From Archangium violaceum (GTDB lineage Bacteria; Myxococcota; Myxococcia; Myxococcales; Myxococcaceae): a DNA stretch of 64,000 nt. Location: the NCBI RefSeq assembly GCF_016859125.1, contig NZ_CP069338.1, forward strand, positions 1,798,001-1,862,000, given 5' to 3'. The notes beneath the pieces were generated by a model. The model did not search any database. It was not told the origin of the DNA and saw only the letters and a list, made by a program, of their open reading frames with translations. The position numbers and the translations under genes are program-made. Shown here piece by piece: positions 19,112 through 27,568 of this stretch. The number at the start of each line of letters is the position of its first letter. Positions within the stretch are counted from its first letter, which is position 1.

Positions 19112-20716
19112 TCAACGCGCCCGTCCCAGGATGCGAACGGACAAGGGCTCGACCGTGACGTCCATCGTGGCACCCGCCGTCAGGCGGCCACCGTCGAGCA
19201 GATCCTCCGCGTCCGCACCGCTCCAGGCCTCGGGCCAGGGGAACGAAACGGACGCCTTCTTCTCACCGCGGTTCACCGCCACCACCACCGCGTCACCCGA
19301 CTCCGGCTCGTGCCGGAGGAAGGTGTAGACATCGCCTTCCGTGGCGAGGCCCTTGTGACTACCACGTGACAGCGCCGGGTGTGCGCGGCGAATGGCGATG
19401 AGCCTCTGGTAGAACTGGCGCAGGGACTCGTCGCGAGGCAGGCCCGCGCCGGGCTGCACAGCGCGCTCGCCCCAGGGCATGTCGCTGCGGTTGGCCGGCC
19501 AGTCGCCCCCGGGACGCCCCACCTCCTCGCCGTAGTAGATGACGGGGATGCCGGAGGTGGTGAGCTGCAGCGCCGCCGCGAGCCGGAAGCGCGCCTTGTC
19601 ACCCTGGAGCTGGAAGAGCGCGCCGGGCACGTCGTGCGAGGACAGGAAGTGCGACAGGTGGTAGCCCTTGCGCACCTTGTGCCGCGAGCGCAGGTAGGCA
19701 TCGAAGGCCACGGTGCGCCCGCGCCCCTGCGCCCACGCGAGCGCGCTGCCCTGGAAGCCGAAGTCGAAGCCGGCGTCCATCTCGTCGTTGACGAACCACG
19801 GGTCGAGCGACTCGCGGTCCCCGCCCCACACCTCGCCGAGCAGGAAGAAGTCGCGGCCCAGCTCCTCCCGGGTGCGGCGGCGGTGCTCCTGCCAGAAGGG
19901 ATGATCGACGTGCTTCACCGTGTCCAGGCGGAAGCCGTCCACGCCCGAGCGCTTGCCCCAGGCAAGCTGCGCGTCGAGCAGGTACTTCGCCACCTCGGGC
20001 TGCTCCGTCTTGAAGTCCGGCAGGCCGGACACGCAGCTCGTCACGTCATCCTGCCCGCAGGTGCCCAGCTCCTCCGAGCGCAGCCAGCCCTTCGTCTCGG
20101 GCGCCCTCAGGTAGCGCGAGTTGTAGCCGGGGTGGTTGTAGACCACGTCCAGCAGCACGCGGATGCCCCGCTGGTGACACGCGTCCACCAGCGCCTTCAA
20201 CTCCTGCTCGGTGCCGAAGCGCGGGTCGAGCTGATGGAAGTCATCCGCCCAGTAGCCGTGGTAGCCCCAGTCCGGGAAGCCAGCGCCGGTGACGAAGCCG
20301 TCGATGTTCTTCACCACCGGGGTCAGCCAGAGCGTCGTCACGCCCAGCGAGGACAGCTCGTCGAGTTGCTCGCGCAGGCCCTTGAAGTCCCCGCCGTGAA
20401 AGGTGCCCGGGGCCTTCTTGTCGACCTGGACGTTGTTGGCCGCGTCCCCATCCGCGAAGCGGTCCAGCACGACGAAGTAGAGGACCTCGTCGGCCCAGTG
20501 GCGCACGGGGGCCACGGCCCCGGCTTCCGGAGCGGGCACCGCTGCCGGAGCGGTAGTGGGCGCGCTCGTCCCCACCTCCGAGGTTGCGGCCTGTGCGGGC
20601 GGCTGCCGGTGGGCACAGGCCGAGAACGCCAAGGGGAGGAGCAACAGGGAAGTAACGAGAGGGGGACAACTATTCGCGCGTCTGGCCAGAAGGCGACGAG
20701 GCGACGAATCAACCAT
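19112..20716 (-). CDS. Alpha-amylase-family lipoprotein (GH13), first gene of the mal array
   Basis: A 534-residue GH13 glycosidase with a lipoprotein signal (LAFSAC) and an Ala/Pro/Thr linker before the catalytic domain. Conserved blocks are LLDVVYNHPG (about 189), GFRLDTVKH (nucleophile Asp about 263), LLGEVWGG (acid Glu about 293) and LSSHDVPG (about 358). The GYHGYWADDFHQLDPRFG block resembles neopullulanase/cyclomaltodextrinase-like and CGTase-like enzymes. It probably trims oligosaccharides at the cell envelope before MalE captures them. I chose the ATG at 20716; an in-frame GTG lies six codons upstream. It heads a co-directional run of eight genes. Confidence 0.9.
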   Translation of the reverse strand: MVDSSPRRLLARRANSCPPLVTSLLLLPLAFSACAHRQPPAQAATSEVGTSAPTTAPAAVPAPEAGAVAPVRHWADEVLYFVVLDRFADGDAANNVQVDKKAPGTFHGGDFKGLREQLDELSSLGVTTLWLTPVVKNIDGFVTGAGFPDWGYHGYWADDFHQLDPRFGTEQELKALVDACHQRGIRVLLDVVYNHPGYNSRYLRAPETKGWLRSEELGTCGQDDVTSCVSGLPDFKTEQPEVAKYLLDAQLAWGKRSGVDGFRLDTVKHVDHPFWQEHRRRTREELGRDFFLLGEVWGGDRESLDPWFVNDEMDAGFDFGFQGSALAWAQGRGRTVAFDAYLRSRHKVRKGYHLSHFLSSHDVPGALFQLQGDKARFRLAAALQLTTSGIPVIYYGEEVGRPGGDWPANRSDMPWGERAVQPGAGLPRDESLRQFYQRLIAIRRAHPALSRGSHKGLATEGDVYTFLRHEPESGDAVVVAVNRGEKKASVSFPWPEAWSGADAEDLLDGGRLTAGATMDVTVEPLSVRILGRAR

Positions 20717-20863
20717 TGCGCCGGACTTTTCCACACCCGCTATCGAAAGTGAACCCTCCCACTTCGTATGTCAGGAAGCGGACGTCAATGCGCGCGGTCA
20801 CCCCCGGTTTTTCACGTGACGAGAGGCGCGCGTGCACCTCCCGTCAAATCCACGCGCGCATGT

Positions 20864-20890
20864 CGATGGCGTTGACACGACGCGCCATCG
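20864..20890 (-). terminator. Hairpin behind the 137-residue lipoprotein gene
   Basis: An 8-bp perfect inverted repeat (CGATGGCG/CGCCATCG) with an 11-base loop, 13 bases after the stop of the gene at 20903. There is no T-tract. It could insulate the mal array, whose promoter must lie in 20717-20902. TTGACG-type elements are present there but no convincing -10 was found. Confidence 0.4.
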
Positions 20891-20902
20891 CCGCGCATCG
20901 GC

Positions 20903-21316
20903 TCAGGGGATGCTGTTCGTCCTGTCCGGAACCTGGAGTGGATCCACCTTGCCCACGTCGTCCACGATGGTGATCTCCCGGGCGATCATCTCCGTGTCCT
21001 GGTTGGCGAAGGAGGCGCGCACGGTGGAGCCGGGGGCGAGGAACTCACGGCCAATCATCTTGCCGCCCTGGTAGTAGCGCGTCTGCTCGGTGATGCGCAG
21101 GTAGCGCTCCCTGCCCTTCTTGTCCTCGATGACGAGCACGTCCGAGTACTCGGCGGTGACCGTGCCCTTCATGGTGAAGCCCCGCTCCAGCGAGTAGGGA
21201 TTCTTCGCGATGGTTCCCTCGCTGCCCGAGCCCCGGCGCATCGCCACCGTGCCGTCCGTCCGGCAACCCGAGAGCACCACCGCCCCCACCACCGCGCCCC
21301 AGATGACCCTCCGCAT
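20903..21316 (-). CDS. Small lipoprotein of unknown function
   Basis: A 137-residue protein with a signal peptide and a lipobox (VVLSGC, Cys18). The mature part is beta-rich (GFTMKGTVTAEYSDVLVIEDKKGRERYLRITE), suggesting a small OB-like or SH3-like barrel. The REFLAPGSTVRASF block resembles proteins that bind or buffer charged ligands. I do not recognise a named family. It is on the same strand as the mal array but separated by 186 bases and a hairpin. It is 111 bases downstream of the CheC-type gene. Confidence 0.6.
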   Translation of the reverse strand: MRRVIWGAVVGAVVLSGCRTDGTVAMRRGSGSEGTIAKNPYSLERGFTMKGTVTAEYSDVLVIEDKKGRERYLRITEQTRYYQGGKMIGREFLAPGSTVRASFANQDTEMIAREITIVDDVGKVDPLQVPDRTNSIP

Positions 21317-21427
21317 GCCCGACTCCCCCCGGGGCGCAGAGCTGCTTCGCCCCCTCGGTGGGTCAAGGTGGAGCCGGAGGTGAGGGGTCGCAACGAGCGG
21401 GCCCGGGAGGAACGCACGCCCGGCTGC

Positions 21428-22024
21428 TTACACGCCGAGGCGCGCGATCAACGACTTCGAGCTGTCGCGCTCCAACAGCAGCAGCACCTGGCCGGAGACC
21501 GCGGGGACTCCCACGGAAGAGAAGCGCGTCTCGAGCACCACCATGCGCTTGTCGCCCTGGGCCTCCTGCACCGCGTCCGCCAGCACCGGGCCCGCCTCGC
21601 CCCGCACCAGCACCGGCACGGTGGGCAGCAGCCTCCAACCCGTCAGCGTGCCAATGGCCGACAGGCACGCGCTCGCCACGATGTTCGCCGCCTCCGCCAG
21701 CGCGCTCTCCCGCTCCTCCGGCGGCGCGTCCTGGCGCCGCAACAGCAGCGACTCCAGCGCCGAGGCGTCCTCCCGGGGTAGCACCAGCAGCAACACGCCC
21801 CGGAGCTGTCCCTGCATGCCCAGCTTCGCCGCCACCACGGGGGCATCTCCCCCACCCAGCAACCCGGCCACCTCCGAGGCCGTCGCCACCACCGCGCGCG
21901 GCACGGACAGGTTCACGGTGCGTCCGCCCACCAGCCTCGCGAGCACGCTCACCGCGTGCCCGCAGCCGATGTTGGCCACCTCACGAAGGGCGTCCAGCTG
22001 AATGTCGCTCGGAAGAGGGCTCAC
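21428..22024 (-). CDS. difG: CheC-type CheY phosphatase (DifG-like)
   Basis: A 198-residue protein of the CheC family, which dephosphorylates CheY-P. It has both active-site helices, ALREVANI (Glu15, Asn18) and ALAEAANI (Glu111, Asn114), so it should be a two-site enzyme like CheC rather than CheX. It starts with GTG overlapping the cheA stop (GTGA); the longer frame running into cheA is spurious. In Myxococcus the Dif system has the same partner (DifG), which limits exopolysaccharide production together with DifD. The Dif name rests on gene order and on the DifA-like receptor. Confidence 0.87.
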   Translation of the reverse strand: MSPLPSDIQLDALREVANIGCGHAVSVLARLVGGRTVNLSVPRAVVATASEVAGLLGGGDAPVVAAKLGMQGQLRGVLLLVLPREDASALESLLLRRQDAPPEERESALAEAANIVASACLSAIGTLTGWRLLPTVPVLVRGEAGPVLADAVQEAQGDKRMVVLETRFSSVGVPAVSGQVLLLLERDSSKSLIARLGV

Positions 22025-24156
22025 GCGGACAGTAACCTCGGCACGTCCAGGATGAACACCGGGCGGCCACTTCCCAGGATGGTCACCCCTGAGAGCCCCG
22101 GTAGCAAGTCCAAGGGCCGGGACAGCGGTTTGAGCACCGCTTCCTCCTGCCCCACCAGTCGATCGACCGCGAGCGCGACCCGTCCCGCGTCTCCTTCCAT
22201 CACCACGAAGGGCCGCACGCCCTTGCGCGACGGCGCCCGGACTCCCACCAGCTCGTCCAGCGCGTACACCGGCAGCAGCCCCTGGCCGTGCGGCAACAAC
22301 GGCATCTCCCGGCTGCGGTCCAACGCCTCGCCGTCGGCCTCCATCGCCCCCACCACCTTGGCGATGGGCAGGCCGAACACCTCGTCCCCCACCGCCACCA
22401 GCAGCAGGTGCACCACCGCCACCGTCAGCGGCAACCGCAGCGTGAAGCGCGTACCGCGCCCCAACTCGCTCTCGATTTCCAGCGTCCCGCCCACGTTCTC
22501 CACCACCCGCTTCACCGCGTCCATGCCCACGCCGCGGCCGGAAATCTCCGACACGTCCTTGGCGGTGGACACGCCCGGCAGGCACGCCAGCAGGAAGGCC
22601 TCGCGGTCCGTCATCCGCGCCGAAGCCTCCGCGCTGAGGGCGCCGCGAGCCACCGCCGCCGCCTTCAGCTTCGCCGCGTTCATGCCGCGGCCGTCATCCT
22701 CCATCTCCAACACCACCCGGTCGCGCGCGCGCCGCACCGACACCAGCACGCGCCCGCGCGGGCCCTTGCCCGCCGCCACCCGCTCCTCCGGCGACTCCAG
22801 GCCGTGGTCGATGCAGTTGCGCAACAGGTGCATCAGCGGATCCGCCAGCTCGTCGAGGATGGCCCGGTCGAGCTCGATCTCCGCGCCCGTTATCACCAGG
22901 TCGACCTCGCGCTCCTTGCGCCGGGCGATGTCGCGCGCCGCGCGGGGCAGCCGATCCGTGATGAGCGACAGCGGCGTCATGCGCGCGCTCATCACCTTGT
23001 CGTGCAGATCCTTCACCAGCGCCTGCAGCCGGTAGACTCCCTCCTCGATGGGCGGGCGCGAGTTCTCCGGAAGCACCTTGCCCAGCTCGCGCAGGCGAGC
23101 CGTGGCCAGCAGCAGCTCGCCCACCGTGTCCAGGAAGTAGTCCAGCAGCTCCGTGCGCACGCGCACCGTGCGCGTGGCGTCCGCGCCCACGGGGGAGGAC
23201 CGGGAGCCATCCACCGAGACCGGACCCGCGGCCGCCGTGACGGGCACGGGCGGCGCGACCACCGCCGGCTTCAACGAGACGAGCTCCACCTCCGCGATGT
23301 TCCGCAGCGCCTTGCGGATGCCCTCCTCGCCGCCCTCGGCCGTCTCCAGCTCGAGCTGGATGTAGCCCTCCGGGATGCGGCCGGCCTTGAGGTCCTCCAG
23401 CGGCGGCCGCAGCTCGTGCAGCGTGCCCAGGCCCGTCATCCGCTTGTGCACCAGGAAGGCGCGCACCCCCGGCGTCTGACAGGTGGGGGCGATGCGCAGC
23501 CGCACCGCCCACCGCGACGGGGACTTCGGCGCCTCCTCCTCCACCGTCCGGATGACCGTCGCGACCGAGGCGGCCAGCTGGGCCGTCGCGGAGCTGGCCG
23601 CGGAGGTCTCCGCGGCCGGGGTTTCGGCAACGGGCGCGGGAGGCTCCTCGGTGTCGACGGAGACGGCCGCGGCCACCCGGGTGGGAGCAGGAGCGGCGGC
23701 CGGAGCGGGTGGAGCACTGACGGACGCGGAGGCGGTCCGGTTCAGCACCCGCGTGGTGCCCGGCGTGCGGCCCGTGAGCACGCTCACCCGTTCGGCCAGC
23801 TGGCCGAGCAGCGCCGAGGCATCATCCGGCGGCTTGTTGTCCGCCACGGCGCGCACCTGGGCCATCATCACGTCGGTGGCCGCCAGGAGCAGATCCACCA
23901 GGTTGCGCTCCAGCCGGCTGGGATCCTGGCGGATGGCGTCCACCAGGTCCTCCACCCGGTGGGCCAACACGGCGATGGGCTCGAACCCCATCGAGGAGGC
24001 CATGCCCTTCACCGAGTGTGCGTGGCGGAACATGGAGTCCACCACCGCGGGCGCGCCCTCGCGCTCCAGCTGCACGAGGTCCCGACCGAGACCCTCCAGG
24101 TGCTCGCTCGCCTCGGTCAGGAACAGACCCAGGTAGCGGGACATGTCCATCGTCAT
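22021..24156 (-). CDS. difE: CheA-type chemosensory histidine kinase (DifE-like)
   Basis: A 711-residue CheA. The Hpt domain carries His47 in RHAHSVKGMASSMG. A Pro/Ala-rich linker leads to a P2-like domain (about 215-290). The dimerisation and ATPase domains follow (HLLRNCIDHGLE, GRGVGMDAVKRVVENVGG), and then a CheW-like regulatory domain (LLVAVGDEVFGLPIAKV). It starts 34 bases behind cheY with a GAGG ribosome-binding site before the first ATG. In Myxococcus DifE is needed for exopolysaccharide and for social motility. Input would come from the linked receptor through the CheW-type protein. The phosphoryl acceptor is the linked CheY. Confidence 0.93.
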   Translation of the reverse strand: MTMDMSRYLGLFLTEASEHLEGLGRDLVQLEREGAPAVVDSMFRHAHSVKGMASSMGFEPIAVLAHRVEDLVDAIRQDPSRLERNLVDLLLAATDVMMAQVRAVADNKPPDDASALLGQLAERVSVLTGRTPGTTRVLNRTASASVSAPPAPAAAPAPTRVAAAVSVDTEEPPAPVAETPAAETSAASSATAQLAASVATVIRTVEEEAPKSPSRWAVRLRIAPTCQTPGVRAFLVHKRMTGLGTLHELRPPLEDLKAGRIPEGYIQLELETAEGGEEGIRKALRNIAEVELVSLKPAVVAPPVPVTAAAGPVSVDGSRSSPVGADATRTVRVRTELLDYFLDTVGELLLATARLRELGKVLPENSRPPIEEGVYRLQALVKDLHDKVMSARMTPLSLITDRLPRAARDIARRKEREVDLVITGAEIELDRAILDELADPLMHLLRNCIDHGLESPEERVAAGKGPRGRVLVSVRRARDRVVLEMEDDGRGMNAAKLKAAAVARGALSAEASARMTDREAFLLACLPGVSTAKDVSEISGRGVGMDAVKRVVENVGGTLEIESELGRGTRFTLRLPLTVAVVHLLLVAVGDEVFGLPIAKVVGAMEADGEALDRSREMPLLPHGQGLLPVYALDELVGVRAPSRKGVRPFVVMEGDAGRVALAVDRLVGQEEAVLKPLSRPLDLLPGLSGVTILGSGRPVFILDVPRLLSA

Positions 24157-24190
24157 GTCCGACCTCGGACGCGCGTGGGTGGGGAGGCGC

Positions 24191-24559
24191 TCAGCCCTCG
24201 CCCAACACCTTCTTGACGACCGCCAGGACGTCCTCGGCGCGGAACGGCTTGACGATGAAGTCCGAGGCTCCCGCCTCGATGGCCTCCATCACCAGGCTCT
24301 CCTGTCCCAGCGCCGAGCACATGATGACCACCGCGTTGGCGTCGTACTTGATGATCTCCCGCGTGGCCTCGATGCCGCTCTTGAACGGCATGACGATGTC
24401 CATCGTCGTGAGATCCGGCTTGAGCTCCTTGTACTTCTCCACGGCCTCCAATCCGTTGGCCGCCTCTCCGACGACCTCGAAGCCGCCGGACGCGAAGATG
24501 TCCTTGATCATGTTGCGCATGAAGATGGCATCGTCGACGACCAGCACCCGCTTAGCCAT
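24191..24559 (-). CDS. difD: CheY-type single-domain response regulator (DifD-like)
   Basis: A 122-residue stand-alone receiver. The acidic pair is Asp9-Asp10, the phosphorylation site Asp54 (TTMDIVMPF) and the conserved Lys lies in FIVKPF near residue 104. There is no output domain. In the Dif system this protein acts mainly as a phosphate sink drained by the CheC-type phosphatase. It lies between the CheW- and CheA-type genes on the same strand. Confidence 0.92.
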   Translation of the reverse strand: MAKRVLVVDDAIFMRNMIKDIFASGGFEVVGEAANGLEAVEKYKELKPDLTTMDIVMPFKSGIEATREIIKYDANAVVIMCSALGQESLVMEAIEAGASDFIVKPFRAEDVLAVVKKVLGEG

Positions 24560-24631
24560 GTGCAGCTCCGCCTCCGCTTAAGGCCCCAAGAGGGCCGCGG
24601 ACACTACCACCCGCTGATTTCGGGCGGCTAC

Positions 24632-25060
24632 TCACTTCTGTTGTCCCGCGGTGAAGAGTCCAACCACCGCGGAATCCAGCCCTTCTGGATCCAAGACCGT
24701 CACGGCCAACCCCTTCAACCGCGCCACCCCGCGTACCGCCGGCACGGCCTTGCCCGGAGCCAACCCCACCCGCTCCACCGCCTCGATTCCGTCCACATCC
24801 GTCACCAGCAGGCCCAGGTCCCTGCGCCCGCGCTCCAACAGCACCACCCGGGCCGGTGGTGTGGGCCCATCCGGCAGGCCCAACAACTGGCGAAGCTCCA
24901 CCACCGTCACCACCCGCCCCCGGAGGTTCATCACCCCCGCCACCGCCGCGGGCGCCCGAGGCACCCGTGTGAAGCGCTCCGGTGGCACCACCACTTCCTT
25001 CACCGCCGACAGCGGCAGGCCGTAGCGCTCCTTCTCCACCCGGAAGATGACGTGCCGCAC
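24632..25060 (-). CDS. difC: CheW-type coupling protein (DifC-like)
   Basis: A 142-residue CheW. The N-terminal [20 protein letters not shown] and the [20 protein letters not shown] block are characteristic. It would link the receptor at 25164-26531 to the CheA at 22021-24156. It lies 103 bases behind the receptor gene with no gene between; in Myxococcus difB occupies that place. Confidence 0.92.
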   Translation of the reverse strand: MRHVIFRVEKERYGLPLSAVKEVVVPPERFTRVPRAPAAVAGVMNLRGRVVTVVELRQLLGLPDGPTPPARVVLLERGRRDLGLLVTDVDGIEAVERVGLAPGKAVPAVRGVARLKGLAVTVLDPEGLDSAVVGLFTAGQQK

Positions 25061-25163
25061 AAGATGGCTTTCTACCAGCAGGGATCGGGTTCTGGGAAAT
25101 CCGCGCCAGCAAACAAACGAACGTTCCGCCCCCCGGGCGAGGGCCGAGGGGAGGACGGGGGGC

Positions 25164-26531
25164 TCAGGCGTTCAGCCGGAAGCTGCGCACCACGCTCTGC
25201 AGCTCGATGGAGAGGTTGGTCAGCTCGCTGGCCAGCGAGGTCATCCGCACCATGGCGTCCGTCTGCTCCTGGATGACCGCCTGGATGGCCTCCGTGGAGG
25301 CCGCGTTGTTCCGGGCCACCAGGGAGATCTCCTCGGTGGCGTTCACCATCTCCTCGCTGCCCTTGAGCTGCTCGCGGGCGCTGTCGGAGATGAGGTGCAC
25401 CTTCTCGGCCACCTTGCGCACCGTGTCGGTGATGGCCCCCATGGAGCGCACGATGCCGGTGAGGTCCTCACGGCCCTCGGCCAGCTCCTCGATGCCCTCC
25501 TTCATGGCGCTCACCACCGCCGTGGACTGGCCGGAGATGTCACGCGCCAGCCGGGAGATCTGCTCGGCCGAGCGGCCCGCGCTCTCGGCCAGCTTGCGCA
25601 CCTCGTCGGCCACCACCGCGAAGCCGCGGCCGTACTCACCCGCGCGCGCCGCCTCGATGGTGGCGTTGAGCGCCAGCAGGTTCGTCTGCTGCGCCACCTG
25701 GGTGATGGCGTCGACGATCTTCGAGATCTCCTGCGTCTTCTCGCCGAAGGCGAACACCTGCTGGCTCGCCGCTTCGATCCGGTTGAAGACCTTCTTCACC
25801 TTCTCGCCGGCCAGCAGGGCCGCCTTGCTGCCGTTCTCGGCCGCGCTGCTCGTCTCGGCGGCGGTGCGGGCCGCGTCCTCGGCGCTCGCCGCGGTGCGTT
25901 GAATGCTGCCGGCCATCTCGGTGATGACCTTGGACGTCTTGCCCACCAGCTGCGACTGCGTCTCCGCGCCCTGGGCGATCTTGTCCATGGACAAGCCCAC
26001 CTCCTCGTTGGTCGCGTTGACGTTCTCCGCCGAGCCCTGCAAATCCTTCGCCGTGTCCGCCACGCTCTTGGCGGTGTCCTGAATCTTGCCCACCAGGTCG
26101 CGCAGGTTCTCCTGCATCTTGCGGATGGCCAGCGCCAGCTCGTCGATCTCATCGCGGCGCAGCGCCCGCGGCGGCTCGACCAGCAGCGGCTTGGACAGGT
26201 CGCCCTGGGAGATCTCGAAGGCCGAGCGCGACAGCACCCGCACGCGCGTCACCCGCGCCAGGTAGCGCGGCAGGGTGATGGCCAGCGCCAGGCTGAGGGC
26301 CACACCGATGCCGATGCGACCCCAGAACCAGCTCGGCCCCAGCGGCTCCGTGGCCATGAGCGCGCCCGTGAGCACACCCCCGAGCACGATGTAGCCACTG
26401 AAGATCTTCAGTTGCAGGGAGACCTCGTGTCCCCCGGTGCCGGCCTGCTCGACGTTGCGGAGCAGCCGCTGCACGGGATCACGGCGGGGAGAGAGGCCTG
26501 GGGATGGATCGTCGCGGAGAGGGCGGCGCAC
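25164..26531 (-). CDS. difA: Methyl-accepting chemotaxis protein without a sensor domain (DifA-like)
   Basis: A 455-residue receptor. Two membrane segments (about 42-60 and 68-87) are joined by a loop of only about eight residues, so there is no extracytoplasmic ligand domain. A HAMP region ([19 protein letters not shown]) and a long signalling coiled coil follow, with the conserved tip [16 protein letters not shown] and [14 protein letters not shown]. Myxococcus DifA has the same architecture and receives its signal from type IV pili rather than from a bound ligand. No CheR or CheB gene is nearby and no C-terminal CheR-binding pentapeptide is present. The start is a GTG; a downstream GTG near residue 37 is possible. 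Confidence 0.88.
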   Translation of the reverse strand: MRRPLRDDPSPGLSPRRDPVQRLLRNVEQAGTGGHEVSLQLKIFSGYIVLGGVLTGALMATEPLGPSWFWGRIGIGVALSLALAITLPRYLARVTRVRVLSRSAFEISQGDLSKPLLVEPPRALRRDEIDELALAIRKMQENLRDLVGKIQDTAKSVADTAKDLQGSAENVNATNEEVGLSMDKIAQGAETQSQLVGKTSKVITEMAGSIQRTAASAEDAARTAAETSSAAENGSKAALLAGEKVKKVFNRIEAASQQVFAFGEKTQEISKIVDAITQVAQQTNLLALNATIEAARAGEYGRGFAVVADEVRKLAESAGRSAEQISRLARDISGQSTAVVSAMKEGIEELAEGREDLTGIVRSMGAITDTVRKVAEKVHLISDSAREQLKGSEEMVNATEEISLVARNNAASTEAIQAVIQEQTDAMVRMTSLASELTNLSIELQSVVRSFRLNA

Positions 26532-26578
26532 GGTTTCGCTTTTCCGGGAGACGGCGACAGCGGTGTGTCGGTTTAGCC

Positions 26579-27559
26579 CTACCGTCTGGAACGGTCAATC
26601 CGCCCACCCCCTCGGAAGTGGTCGAAGCCGGCAGGCAGGCGCAGGCTCCGACCCGAGGCGTCACGGATGTGTCCGGGCTGCCCCTGGGTGAGACTGCCAA
26701 TGCGCGTGAGAGGCTCTTCCACTCGGAGACAAGCCCGCTCGAAGGCGGACGTGCGTTCAGGTGGGACGGCGAGGAGCAGCTCATAGTCCTCACCCCCCGC
26801 CAACGCTCCCTCGGCGCCCAGGGAGGCGCGCACGGAGCGGGAGAGAGGCAGGCGCTCGAGCTCCAGCTCGGCGCTCACGCGCGAGGCGGTGCACAGGTGC
26901 CCGAGGTCCTGCGCGAGACCATCGGAGAGATCCAACCCCGCGGAGGCGAAGCGCGCGGCGAGCCGGCCCAGCTCCACCTTCGGAACCGGGCGCTTCTGGC
27001 GGAGGATGGCGGCGGAGCGCCGCTGGCCGGCTTGGAGCTGTTGCAGGCCGAGTCGCGCGTCGCCCAGCGTGCCCGAGACGTACAGCACGTCACCGGGCCG
27101 GCCTCCGGCGCGGGTGATGGGCGCGGTGCCCGGCAACAGCTCTCCCGCGGCGGTGATGGTGATGGACAGCTCGCGCGCGGAGGAGAAGTTGCCCCCCACC
27201 AGGGAGATGCCGTGCTCCCGCGCCAGCGCGCTCATGCCCCGGGCGATGCCGAGCAGCTCGCGGCGCGGGAAGTCCCGGGGCAGCGAGAGCGCGCAGACGA
27301 ACCAGCGCGGCACCGCGCCCATGGACGCCAGGTCCGACAGGTTCACCGCCAGCGCCTTGTGGCCGATGTCCTCGGGCGAGAACCAGGCGCGCGTGAAGTG
27401 CACGTCCTCCACCACCGCGTCCGTGGTGATGCACTGCGCGCCCCTCGAGGGGCCGAGCACGGCACAATCATCTCCGGGCCCCACCGGGACCCGGGCCCTC
27501 GGGAAATGCGACAGGAAGAGGTCGATGAGGGTGAATTCGCCCGCTGGCTTCGCGCTCAC
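26579..27559 (-). CDS. thiL: Thiamine-monophosphate kinase
   Basis: A 326-residue ThiL, which phosphorylates thiamine monophosphate to thiamine pyrophosphate. The Mg-ATP binding [11 protein letters not shown], the [17 protein letters not shown] block, GGNFSSA and [15 protein letters not shown] are all present, and the length is normal. It is 9 bases behind the histidine kinase gene and 47 bases before the receptor gene, so it sits inside a signalling operon although it is a housekeeping enzyme. Confidence 0.93.
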   Translation of the reverse strand: MSAKPAGEFTLIDLFLSHFPRARVPVGPGDDCAVLGPSRGAQCITTDAVVEDVHFTRAWFSPEDIGHKALAVNLSDLASMGAVPRWFVCALSLPRDFPRRELLGIARGMSALAREHGISLVGGNFSSARELSITITAAGELLPGTAPITRAGGRPGDVLYVSGTLGDARLGLQQLQAGQRRSAAILRQKRPVPKVELGRLAARFASAGLDLSDGLAQDLGHLCTASRVSAELELERLPLSRSVRASLGAEGALAGGEDYELLLAVPPERTSAFERACLRVEEPLTRIGSLTQGQPGHIRDASGRSLRLPAGFDHFRGGGRIDRSRR

Positions 27560-27568
27560 GTGGTGGAC

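Noticed and set aside
22288-24216. A 642-codon plus-strand frame opposite cheA
   Set aside because: His/Arg-rich shadow without domains, opposite an unmistakable CheA.
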